The notes under the pieces are model-generated. The model searched no databases. It worked only from the letters and a program-made list of their open reading frames with translations, and was not told the origin of the DNA. Positions 1 through 6,098 of a stretch of DNA of 6,098 nucleotides are shown here, in pieces; position 1 is the first letter of the stretch; each line of letters starts with the position of its first letter. A program made the translations under genes and the position numbers. This DNA is from JBAZWV01 sp964393325 (GTDB lineage: Bacteria; Patescibacteriota; Patescibacteriia; 2-12-FULL-60-25), in contig CAYMTE010000026.1 of NCBI GenBank assembly GCA_964393325.1, positions 1 to 6,098 of the forward strand. Direction: 5' to 3'.

Positions 1-92
1 TGGCGGAGAGAGAGGGATTCGAACCCTCGCGGGGCTTTTGACCCCCTAGGAGATTAGCAATCTCCCCCCTTCAGCCTCTTGGGTACCTCTCC
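1..92 (-). tRNA. tRNA-Ser, anticodon GCU
   Basis: The minus strand folds as a class II tRNA. The acceptor stem is GGAGAGG paired with TCTCTCC, the last pair being G-U, followed by discriminator G and an encoded CCA at positions 3-1. The anticodon stem is GGAGA/TCTCC around the loop TTGCTAA, giving anticodon GCU, which reads AGC and AGU. A long variable arm (GGGG/CCCC stem) and the T arm GAGGG-TTCGAAT-CCCTC complete it. The long variable arm, G discriminator and GCU anticodon all fit serine. The gene ends exactly at the window edge and lies in the same direction as the protein genes, 99 nt after comF. It may be co-transcribed or have its own promoter in that gap; no convincing -35/-10 pair was seen. 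Confidence 0.97.
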
Positions 93-100
93 ACAATTCC

Positions 101-133
101 CTTCGCAGTCATGGGATCCATGCTCACACGAAG
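101..133. repeat. Nested inverted repeat in the comF-tRNA gap
   Basis: An inner 5-bp stem CATGG/CCATG with a 3-nt loop (110-122) is enclosed by an outer 5-bp arm CTTCG/CGAAG (101-105 with 129-133), with a 4 by 6 nt internal loop between them. No T-run follows on either strand, so it does not look like an intrinsic terminator. It ends 8 nt before the tRNA 5' end. It could be an RNA-processing structure, a protein-binding site or chance. The rest of the 93-191 gap shows nothing else recognisable. Confidence 0.35.
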
Positions 134-191
134 CGACACTAGCCTACAGGAATGCCGGGATTTCGTCGAGAGAAGACAACAGACACCCGTC

Positions 192-854
192 CTACCTCCC
201 CATCGCGAGCGCAAACCCATACACCCTCGCGACACCGGCCTCCCGAAGCGCACGCGCGGCGTCGTGCATCGTCGCGCCGGTCGTATACACGTCATCGATC
301 AAGAGAACGCTCGCCGGGAGATCGCGTATATCAGATCGAACATGAAACACGCCGTGCGCATTCGCATGTCGAAGTGGGCCCGGTTCGAGCTCCGCTTGCG
401 ATGATTGCGCGGATCTTCGCGCAAGAAGATCTGTCGCGCTCGCCCACGGGAGCAGCTCTGACCGGACGAGATCGGCAATGAGAACCGCTTGATCAAATCC
501 GCGTTCGCGAACGCGCACCTCGGATCCGATCACCGGTTGAATCGCGAGTGCCGTCTCCCCTGCCCACGGCCATGGATTCCCACGCTCGCGCCGAAGTCGT
601 TGCAAGACAGGCACGAATGCGTCGGTGCATTCCGTTGCGCCGTCGTATTTTACGCCATGGATCAATTCGCGCAGGATGGGGTCGTGATAAAACCCAGCGA
701 CAACAAGACCATCCAACGCTTCATCGCGGGGGTCAGTCCGAACAATCTCAATCCGCTCATGACAGCGTTCGCAACACCACGAACCGTACGTGCCACATGA
801 AACGCACCGCCGCGGAAATACGGCGTCAAGAATTAGAGCACGATATCCTTCCAC
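192..854 (-). CDS. comF: ComF-family protein (zinc-finger plus phosphoribosyltransferase-like)
   Basis: The 220-residue product has the usual ComF/GntX layout and length. An N-terminal zinc-ribbon has C17-x2-C20 and C28-x2-C31, then a LIHGVKYDG stretch (64-72). The phosphoribosyltransferase-type fold follows, with RERGFDQ (116-122), an R-x-A-N-A-H-G-V-F element (162-170) and the PRPP-binding loop VLLIDDVYTTGAT (183-195). ComF proteins are cytoplasmic and required for natural transformation in several bacteria, where ComFC helps handle incoming single-stranded DNA; the reaction in this organism is unknown. The start is GTG at 854, chosen because it gives a complete N-terminus just before the first cysteine pair. 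It lies 22 nt inside the upstream gene and has no clear Shine-Dalgarno, which suggests translational coupling. The gene ends in TAG. No key motif is missing. Confidence 0.9.
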   Translation of the reverse strand: MEGYRALILDAVFPRRCVSCGTYGSWCCERCHERIEIVRTDPRDEALDGLVVAGFYHDPILRELIHGVKYDGATECTDAFVPVLQRLRRERGNPWPWAGETALAIQPVIGSEVRVRERGFDQAVLIADLVRSELLPWASATDLLARRSAQSSQAELEPGPLRHANAHGVFHVRSDIRDLPASVLLIDDVYTTGATMHDAARALREAGVARVYGFALAMGR

Positions 855-1426
855 ACCACATTGCTCACGAGATAGGTCCCGTCGGATTGACGTTCAAACG
901 TCACCGTCGCTTCTTTGTACGTGACGACGGACGGCGCGCGATCCACATCTTCGACGCGCTGGACCTGCACGCGATACGTCATCTGCGCCGCGCCCGGCAA
1001 GGCGGACACCGGGTCGATTGAGACGACGCGCGTAAGGATGCCGTATTGCGGACCTGTCGCTGGGTGCGTTGCCCGCATCGACTGTTGCTCCGTGCGCAAG
1101 ACAGAGCGATACGCAAGCGTCGCGTTAATCATCACATCGTCATATCCCTGAAACCCTTCCGCGCTTGCACCGGATCCGAGACGCGCAACGATAATGCCCG
1201 CAAGATCCTGCAATCGTTTGACGTCTGGCGCGAGAGGCTCTGCCGTGCCGCTCACCACAGGAACACCGCCCGTGGACGTGGGAATCGTTGACGGGAGCGC
1301 TTGCCCCGTGAGCGCTGGCGGTTGTGGCACGGTTTTAAACACCGGCTGGAGCAAATACCAGATGCCGAACGCGAGAATCGCGATGGCGACCAAGATGAGA
1401 AGACCGAGTTGTGTGCGTCGTTCCAT
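833..1426 (-). CDS. Single-pass membrane protein, candidate VirB8-like T4SS component
   Basis: The product has 197 residues. After a short positively charged start (MERRTQ), residues 8-27 form one hydrophobic membrane segment, then a Pro/Thr/Ser/Gly-rich spacer (about 32-66). A soluble domain of about 130 residues follows, with a helical part (67-115) and a beta-rich end containing YRVQVQRVED (151-160), YKEATVTFE (170-178) and the final strand SNVVWKDIVL. A cytoplasmic N-terminus, one TM helix and an exported alpha+beta domain ending in paired strands is the layout of VirB8/TraM/TcpC proteins, which have an NTF2-like fold. I see no diagnostic sequence motif, so VirB8-like is an inference from topology, size and position. 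A lipoprotein box is absent. It starts 9 nt after the virB4 stop and overlaps comF by 22 nt. No good Shine-Dalgarno precedes its ATG. Confidence 0.8.
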   Translation of the reverse strand: MERRTQLGLLILVAIAILAFGIWYLLQPVFKTVPQPPALTGQALPSTIPTSTGGVPVVSGTAEPLAPDVKRLQDLAGIIVARLGSGASAEGFQGYDDVMINATLAYRSVLRTEQQSMRATHPATGPQYGILTRVVSIDPVSALPGAAQMTYRVQVQRVEDVDRAPSVVTYKEATVTFERQSDGTYLVSNVVWKDIVL

Positions 1427-1435
1427 AGCGTGAGA

Positions 1436-3349
1436 TTATGTTTTGATACCGCTTTCTTGTTCAGCAATTTTTTCTTCAAGCGCTTTCTTCGCTTGCTCGA
1501 TCTGCAAGAGCTGCTTCGGATCGGTCGTGACAATCTGATCTTCCGTGTAGGACGCCACGACCTGAATTGCCGCGTGCTTTTGCCCGGCGAAGAAAATCCC
1601 CTCGCCACGACCGGACTCGAGCAAGAGATATTTTTCAGACTGCGTGAGCAAGAAGACGCGCGCAATCAAATCGATGGATGCCGGGCTCTGCTTGAGGAGC
1701 AGCTGCAACGACGAGTTTGTCACGATCGCCTGCCCATACGGTGACGTCAAAAAGTCGTTCACGTCTTGCGTGATCGTCGTGACGCCAAGATAATATTTGC
1801 GACATCGCTTGACGAGCGCGAAGATGAATTTCGCAGAGTCCTCGGATTGCATGAGCCACCACGCTTCATCGATCACGAGGATGCGTTTTTTGCGCTCCGA
1901 GCGCACGACGTTCCAAATGAAGTTCACGATCGTATAGATCGCCATCGGACGAAGCTCGTCTTCAAGATCACGCACCGAGAACGTCACCATCGGGTTATCC
2001 ACGCGAACGGTTGTCGGTGAATTCACGAGTCCGGAAAACGTTCCTTCCGTGTATTTCTTCAACCGCACGATAAGATCTCCCGTCCCTTCCATGCCCTCCA
2101 ATACGTCCTGAAAATCTTGCAGCACCGGCGGCTCAACCACCGAGAGATCCGCGCCAGGAACGATATCTTTTTTCGCGTACGTTTCGAGCAGCGCGCGATC
2201 AAGAATCGAGTCTTCTGCCACCGTTACCTTCCCAAGCATGAGACGCAGCAATCCCTTGAGCGTGATAACCGCGCTGCGGATAATATCTTCTACGGAGACT
2301 GCTTCACCCGTCGGACGCGGCAAATCAAACGGATTGATCTTCGCCTGTGACGCGAGCGAGATGCTGATATATGTTCCACCGACCGCATCCGAAAGATGCT
2401 TGTATTCCATTTCCGGGTCGATGACGATCACCTCCGTGCCAAGCATGAGCGATCGCAAAATTTCGAGCTTCACGGCGTACGATTTTCCGGCTCCGGACGT
2501 TGCAAAGATCACCGCGTTTGCGTTTTGCAACGAAAATCGATCAAAGAGGATGAGTGAGTTATTGTGCCGATTAATGCCGTACAAAATCCCGTTATCCGAT
2601 GTGAGCTCGGCCGACGTGAACGGGAACGACGACGCGATCGGCGACGTGCTCATGTTGAACGTGATAAGCAGTTCGTCATTCCCCACCGGCAGCGTGGAAT
2701 TAAATCCCTGCTCTGCCTGGAAGAAGGCACGCTTCGTGTAGATCAACATGGATCCGAACGTCGATTCGACGGTTGCGGTCAACCGTTCGAGCTCTTCTTC
2801 GGACGTCGTATAGAAGGTGACGTAGAACGCAAATTGAAAAAAGTGTTCGATCCCCTGCGTCAGGTCATCCCGCAACTGCTCAATGTCGCGCAGCGCCGTT
2901 TCAGAAATCGGATCGCGCGGCTTTCCGCTTTCCGCGTCACTGGTGATCTGTGCTTCCAAAATACCGACCTTCTTTTTCAACTGCTTGAGGACGACGTCCG
3001 CTTTCACCGGATAAAAGAACATCGCCGTGTCCATCGTGGCGTTCAAATTGATAATCGGCGACGCCCAACCGACAGTAACATATCGAGGGTAGGTCACGAT
3101 GAAAAGCGTCCGCACAAGCACATCCCCAAGACGAACATATCCCGGCTCGACCTTCATCGATGACGGCGCGATCAAGTCCTTGATCGAGGCGACGCCCTTT
3201 CGATAGACGCGTTCTTCTTCGAGCGCAACGCGTTCTTCTTCTTGTTTGCGGCGCTGTTCCGCCGATGATGGCCCCTTCTTTAATCCAACACCACCCGCCG
3301 TGAGCGCCGAGGCATCGAACTCTTTCTTTTTTTCAATATCGATAGCCAT
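1436..3349 (-). CDS. virB4: VirB4-family type IV secretion ATPase
   Basis: The 637-residue product is a VirB4/TraC-type motor, which powers substrate transfer or pilus biogenesis at the inner face of the membrane. Residues 1-50 are a charged, Glu/Arg-rich coiled-coil extension. Residues 70-250 resemble the VirB4 N-terminal region (TYPRYVTVGWASPII at 86-100). The ATPase domain has Walker A ATSGAGKS (283-290, K289; the first position is Ala, as the family allows), an acidic strand VIVIDPEMEY (307-316), Walker B RILVIDEAWWLM (489-500, D494 and E495) and a TITQDVNDF motif (525-533). The last 25 residues form a charged helix. Length is moderately shorter than typical VirB4, but both ATPase lobes are complete. 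ATG at 3349 is supported by a good ribosome-binding site. It follows the TraC-like gene by 5 nt. Confidence 0.95.
   Translation of the reverse strand: MAIDIEKKKEFDASALTAGGVGLKKGPSSAEQRRKQEEERVALEEERVYRKGVASIKDLIAPSSMKVEPGYVRLGDVLVRTLFIVTYPRYVTVGWASPIINLNATMDTAMFFYPVKADVVLKQLKKKVGILEAQITSDAESGKPRDPISETALRDIEQLRDDLTQGIEHFFQFAFYVTFYTTSEEELERLTATVESTFGSMLIYTKRAFFQAEQGFNSTLPVGNDELLITFNMSTSPIASSFPFTSAELTSDNGILYGINRHNNSLILFDRFSLQNANAVIFATSGAGKSYAVKLEILRSLMLGTEVIVIDPEMEYKHLSDAVGGTYISISLASQAKINPFDLPRPTGEAVSVEDIIRSAVITLKGLLRLMLGKVTVAEDSILDRALLETYAKKDIVPGADLSVVEPPVLQDFQDVLEGMEGTGDLIVRLKKYTEGTFSGLVNSPTTVRVDNPMVTFSVRDLEDELRPMAIYTIVNFIWNVVRSERKKRILVIDEAWWLMQSEDSAKFIFALVKRCRKYYLGVTTITQDVNDFLTSPYGQAIVTNSSLQLLLKQSPASIDLIARVFLLTQSEKYLLLESGRGEGIFFAGQKHAAIQVVASYTEDQIVTTDPKQLLQIEQAKKALEEKIAEQESGIKT
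3207..3241 (-). repeat. 21-bp-period direct repeat in the virB4 N-terminal coiled coil
   Basis: Two identical 14-bp copies (3207-3220 and 3228-3241) are spaced 21 bp apart. They encode two consecutive heptads, EEERVAL and EEERVYR (residues 37-50). The period equals one coiled-coil heptad, which suggests either a duplication or simple constraint on a repeated Glu/Arg motif. Confidence 0.75.
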
Positions 3350-3354
3350 AGACG

Positions 3355-4035
3355 TTATCCTTCAAGTTGGAGTTTCCCGACATCCGTCATCCGTTGCGAT
3401 TCAAAGAGCTCCGGGTTGTAGACGGTGTAATACAGCTCGATGAGGCTTTGCGTATCGAGCATCACCGCGTTCAATGACATGGACTGCAAGCCGCCCAGCA
3501 CCTGGTTCACACGTAACATCAGCGTCTCTTTATTTCGTCGGAACCGGTCTTCCGATAAGCGAATCGCGACGGACGGCGTCAGGATTTCGGACATGCGCGC
3601 AAAAAATCCCTTCTGCTTGTCCGTCGACGGATCGAGCGGCACAACGACATAAAATCGTTTCTGCATGATCTCACCGAGGTCAACGAGCTGTTTCACGTAA
3701 TCACGATAGTCGGCGATTTGTCGGCGGAGCAATTCGTTCGCCTGCGTCCGCTCCGCTTCACGAAGGTTTGCCAGATACTCATCAATATTCATGCGACGCG
3801 ATTGGATCACGACCTGAATCGGAAATTCCAACCCGTTCAAAAACTGCATGTACGCCTGCACGATCGCGTTCTGTTCGTCGACCGACTTGAGCGAAAAGTT
3901 GATACTCGACACAAGAAGCACGGCGCGGAGCGTTCCGTCTTTCAAGACGACGATATCCTCCTTGATTTCTGCAATATCCAAATACCGCTGGGTAGGAACC
4001 CCTGGTTTTGATCCGGCCAGCTTCTTACTCTGCAT
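3355..4035 (-). CDS. TraC-like protein resembling the VirB4 N-terminal domain, without ATPase motifs
   Basis: The 226-residue product is soluble with no signal peptide or membrane segment. Residues 18-80 follow the pattern of the TraC/VirB4 N-terminal family: YLDIAEIKEDIVVLKDG, then LRAVLLVSSINF, then an EQ...Y..FLNGLEFPIQVVIQSR stretch. A long helix (about 84-125) follows, then a strand RFYVVVPLD (127-135) and a second helical part (160-205). No Walker A or B is present, so it should not hydrolyse ATP itself. Directly before virB4, it may act as an accessory that pairs with the ATPase or docks it on the membrane protein; this is an inference. ATG at 4035 is the natural start, but it has no Shine-Dalgarno and instead a small hairpin just upstream. 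It lies 45 nt after prgI and 5 nt before virB4. Confidence 0.85.
   Translation of the reverse strand: MQSKKLAGSKPGVPTQRYLDIAEIKEDIVVLKDGTLRAVLLVSSINFSLKSVDEQNAIVQAYMQFLNGLEFPIQVVIQSRRMNIDEYLANLREAERTQANELLRRQIADYRDYVKQLVDLGEIMQKRFYVVVPLDPSTDKQKGFFARMSEILTPSVAIRLSEDRFRRNKETLMLRVNQVLGGLQSMSLNAVMLDTQSLIELYYTVYNPELFESQRMTDVGKLQLEG
3358..3363 (-). promoter_or_regulatory. Shine-Dalgarno site of virB4
   Basis: GAAGGA on the minus strand lies 8 nt before the virB4 ATG. It overlaps the last two sense codons (Glu-Gly) of the TraC-like gene, whose TAA falls inside the spacer. This fixes the virB4 start. It is the only convincing Shine-Dalgarno among the five internal starts in the window. Confidence 0.75.
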
Positions 4036-4037
4036 AC

Positions 4038-4057
4038 GTAGAAATGCTGTTTCTTAC
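4038..4057 (-). promoter_or_regulatory. Possible hairpin at the TraC-like gene start
   Basis: On the minus strand GTA-A-GAAA pairs with TTTC-TAC (7 bp with one bulged A) around a 5-nt loop CAGCA. It ends 2 nt before the ATG, where a ribosome-binding site would be expected. It could modulate initiation or be chance in an AT-richer gap. It is too weak and lacks the T-run for a terminator. Confidence 0.3.
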
Positions 4058-4080
4058 AATCACCGCCAACGTCAGCGTCC

Positions 4081-4518
4081 TCATACCTCGTCATCCGTTT
4101 TATATACCCCACCTGTATTCACAGTCAGCGACAAATCACGAAGTCGACTGGACGTGGGACGCTCCTTCTTCTCTCGCTGCTGGATCACCACGGGAGCTTG
4201 CGGCTTAATCCATGCGCGCAATTCCGCTTCGAGTGGATTCTTGTCCCACACGCGAAGCGGAGGTCGCGTTGACGTCTGAACGAAATTCGCGAAAAAAATA
4301 TGAAACGGTTGCCCGTTGATTTTCACAAAGCCGAACGTCGCGCCAACACCGACCGTCAACAACCCGAACGGAATAAAGTAGAGAAACGTAAAAATCTTAT
4401 ACTCGATGAACGCGATGAAGAGCGTTCCAAGCGCAATCAAAAATTGACGGACGGTAATCGGTCCAAGGATCTGATCCTCTTTGTCGATGAATTGAGGAAC
4501 AATGAACTTATCCGGCAT
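4081..4518 (-). CDS. prgI: PrgI-family (VirB3-like) T4SS membrane protein
   Basis: The 145-residue product begins with the PrgI hallmark: FIVPQFIDKEDQILGPITVRQF (residues 5-26, listed as key elements PQFI, ILGPIT, RQF). Two adjacent hydrophobic helices follow (about 25-40 and 43-65), then the family-typical VKINGQPFHIFFANFVQ (65-81) and P...RVW (86-91). PrgI proteins are the VirB3 counterparts in Gram-positive-type T4SS and sit in the inner membrane next to the VirB4 ATPase. The tail after residue 90 is basic, predicted cytoplasmic and somewhat long. ATG at 4518 is 5 nt after the upstream stop with no Shine-Dalgarno, so coupled translation is likely. The stop is TGA, which argues for the standard code. 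A virB4 gene two positions downstream supports the call. Confidence 0.92.
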   Translation of the reverse strand: MPDKFIVPQFIDKEDQILGPITVRQFLIALGTLFIAFIEYKIFTFLYFIPFGLLTVGVGATFGFVKINGQPFHIFFANFVQTSTRPPLRVWDKNPLEAELRAWIKPQAPVVIQQREKKERPTSSRLRDLSLTVNTGGVYKTDDEV

Positions 4519-4523
4519 GGGCG

Positions 4524-6098
4524 TTAAAAGTGTAGCGCAGAATTCAATCGCACGATAGCGGCAATTTCATCCGGCGATAGCGTATCCGATCCCCCTTTTC
4601 GTTTTTCATCCGCGAGCTGCGCAACCGGCCTCATTGCGCGGAAGCTCTCCCCGACCAGCGAGAGATACGCCGCCTGAAGCGGGCTCTCTTGAAACGCGCG
4701 GACACCCTCAACCTTTTTCTCAAATGATTCCATGGCAAGCGTTTCGATTTTTTGTCGAATCTTACGTGCCGCCTCCTCCGGATCTCTCGAGAGACGTCTG
4801 AATTCCGCCACCGACATACTCCCAAGCTCACCGATTGGACCAACGAGCTTCGGGCCGCCATACACCACGCCGTCGACGGAAGGCCGCGTGGAAGCCTGCG
4901 CTTGCGCGAGCTGAATCGTCGCAGGAGACACTTTGACCTGCGCAGGAGCGGAGGACGAAAGAGAGGGCCGCGTTGCGAGGGCCGCGTTGCGAGGACGAGA
5001 GAAGTCTGACGATGAAGGGGTAGAAGACGACGCGGTTTTTGGAACCGTCGGGGTTACGGGGATGAGCGGACCAAACTTATTCGTTTCCAGTCGTTGTTCT
5101 TTCGCATCAACAGGATGAGCCGGAGCCGTCACCGGCGTTGTCACACCGCCGAAGACACGTCGCATCCCCTCGACCGCCTGTTGCTGCTTCGTTTCGCCGG
5201 CTTTTCGCGCACGAATCTTTTCTTCAAACCACTTCGCGTGCTCTTCGGTTTCACGTCGTCGTCGCTCTTCGATCTTTCGCTTCTGTTCTTCGAGCTGAAC
5301 GTCGAGTTTATGCTTCTCTTCCTCCGCAATCACATCATGGAATTTCGCGTATCCCTCTTCCACGCGCGTGGCGATTGTCTCCGCCTTTCCGTCATCGAGT
5401 CCCATGCCGCCGACTTTCGTGTCTCGCATGAGTAATTGCTTCAACTCCACTCGCGTTCGGACATTCCGCAGCCGAGATGACACGACGTTTCGGAGACGAC
5501 GCAGCATGTAGTCATCCGACGGCGTCCACGAAAGCGACGCAACCGTTGCGTCGATTGCTTCATCAAGCTTCGTTGCGTTCATCGGAGCAGTCGCCATTTT
5601 TGCCGAAATCGCTGCAATCTCCGGATCAACTTCTTCCGGAGAAGATGTCGACGCGGACACGGACGACTGCCTTTTTTGATCAGCAAGCCACGACGCGTAC
5701 GCGTCTTCCGACATCACGGTCGCGCGAGACACGATATCCTGCATCGCGGTCATCGCTCGATCCGCTGCCGCGCCATCCAATCCGATACCATCCGTATCCG
5801 CACTCCGCGTAAGCACATCGCGAATCTGCGAATCAACGCGTCGTCCCGTGATCTTATCTACCACGAGATCACGAAGCCGAGCGCGCGTCGACGCGCTCAT
5901 TGTCGAGACCCCTGCCGCCGCCGCGATTTCCGTTGCGACACCCGAATAGGTAAGCGGCGTCAGATAAATGCGATAATACGGGACGGGAGGCAATCGTAAC
6001 GATTCCGCTCGCGCGACGTCGATCGCCGATGGGGACAGACGATCGCCAAACGGAACAAAACGTTCCGCGAGAAGTTTCGCGTACAATCGATCACGATC
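4524..6098 (-). CDS. Large coiled-coil hypothetical protein with duplicated GxGLD helical module (5' partial)
   Basis: The frame is open to the right edge (524 residues visible). An in-frame TTG at 6086 could start a 520-residue protein, but the upstream codons (DRDR) read naturally into it, so the true start is probably outside; residue numbers here count from the TTG. No signal peptide or TM segment is seen. Module A (69-116) and module B (196-242) align without gaps over 36 residues, with about 12 identities, and share LR..V and G-x-GLD. A charged coiled coil spans about 240-300 (EEEKHKLDVQLEEQKRKIEE). A Ser/Thr/Pro/Ala-rich linker covers about 312-405. The C-terminus (421-520) is helical, beginning SMSVAEFRRLSRDPEEAARK. 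I recognise no enzyme motif. It ends 5 nt before prgI, so a structural or regulatory role with the T4SS is plausible but unproven. Confidence 0.85.
   Translation of the reverse strand, partial: DRDRLYAKLLAERFVPFGDRLSPSAIDVARAESLRLPPVPYYRIYLTPLTYSGVATEIAAAAGVSTMSASTRARLRDLVVDKITGRRVDSQIRDVLTRSADTDGIGLDGAAADRAMTAMQDIVSRATVMSEDAYASWLADQKRQSSVSASTSSPEEVDPEIAAISAKMATAPMNATKLDEAIDATVASLSWTPSDDYMLRRLRNVVSSRLRNVRTRVELKQLLMRDTKVGGMGLDDGKAETIATRVEEGYAKFHDVIAEEEKHKLDVQLEEQKRKIEERRRRETEEHAKWFEEKIRARKAGETKQQQAVEGMRRVFGGVTTPVTAPAHPVDAKEQRLETNKFGPLIPVTPTVPKTASSSTPSSSDFSRPRNAALATRPSLSSSAPAQVKVSPATIQLAQAQASTRPSVDGVVYGGPKLVGPIGELGSMSVAEFRRLSRDPEEAARKIRQKIETLAMESFEKKVEGVRAFQESPLQAAYLSLVGESFRAMRPVAQLADEKRKGGSDTLSPDEIAAIVRLNSALHF
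4963..4990 (-). repeat. Perfect 14-bp tandem duplication inside the linker
   Basis: The unit gagggccgcgttgc occurs twice head to tail (4963-4976 and 4977-4990), and gaggacga flanks it on both sides (4951-4958 and 4991-4998). Fourteen is not a multiple of three, so the two copies are read in different frames, as NAAL then ATRPS (residues 367-375), yet the frame stays open. Confidence 0.95.

Noticed and set aside
101..133. Intrinsic terminator after comF
   Set aside because: The stems are short, the outer arm is separated by an internal loop, and no T-run follows on the minus strand.
548..1021. 157-codon open frame on the plus strand
   Set aside because: It is antisense across the comF and VirB8-like genes, both better supported; the translation is Arg/His-rich with no domain.
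2564..3163. 199-codon open frame on the plus strand
   Set aside because: It lies wholly antisense to virB4, has no recognisable motif or ribosome-binding site, and its composition (many Arg, His, Asp) is that of a shadow frame.
4524..4710. Possible third copy of the GxGLD module at the C-terminus of the large protein
   Set aside because: Residues about 475-515 end in a similar helix after TLSPDE, but lack the G-x-G-L-D signature and align with too few identities.
5094..5435. Plus-strand frame with a hydrophobic-looking translation
   Set aside because: It mirrors the coiled-coil codons of the large protein on the other strand; the Phe/Leu richness comes from reverse-complemented Glu/Lys codons.
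1..6098. CRISPR array, insertion sequence or transposase
   Set aside because: No regularly spaced repeats, terminal inverted repeats or transposase-like proteins were seen; the window is almost entirely coding in one direction.

Overview
The window looks like bacterial chromosome of middling GC. All genes are read from the minus strand, packed head to tail and ending at a tRNA. The gene set (PrgI-like protein, separate TraC-like protein, VirB4 ATPase, small single-pass membrane protein, large coiled-coil hypothetical protein) resembles the reduced type IV secretion (T4SS) clusters of Patescibacteria/CPR genomes. That assignment is an inference from gene order and protein style, not proven by a marker gene. 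A TGA ends the prgI-like gene, so the standard code is supported and lineages that recode UGA as glycine are unlikely.

Layout in transcription order (right to left): (1) 6098-4524, a large soluble protein, open at the window edge, with two copies of a helical GxGLD module, a charged coiled coil, a Ser/Thr/Pro/Ala-rich linker and a helical C-terminus; (2) 4518-4081, PrgI-family (VirB3-like) inner-membrane protein; (3) 4035-3355, TraC-like/VirB4-N-terminal-like protein without nucleotide-binding motifs; (4) 3349-1436, VirB4 ATPase with clear Walker A and B; (5) 1426-833, single-pass membrane protein whose topology and size suggest a VirB8-like factor; (6) 854-192, ComF-family phosphoribosyltransferase-like protein, starting inside gene 5; (7) 92-1, tRNA-Ser(GCU) with encoded CCA.

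Genes 1-6 are separated by 5, 45, 5, 9 and -22 nt, so they probably form one transcription unit. No promoter is visible, and the operon probably starts beyond the right edge. The products suggest an envelope machine: a VirB4 motor on a VirB3-like membrane platform, accessory TraC-like and VirB8-like parts, and a competence-associated protein at the end. No relaxase, VirD4 coupling protein, VirB6, VirB11 or outer-membrane channel is present here, so transfer, secretion and DNA uptake all remain possible. The only non-coding stretches are the 99 nt before the tRNA and the 45 nt before the TraC-like gene, and each holds a possible hairpin.
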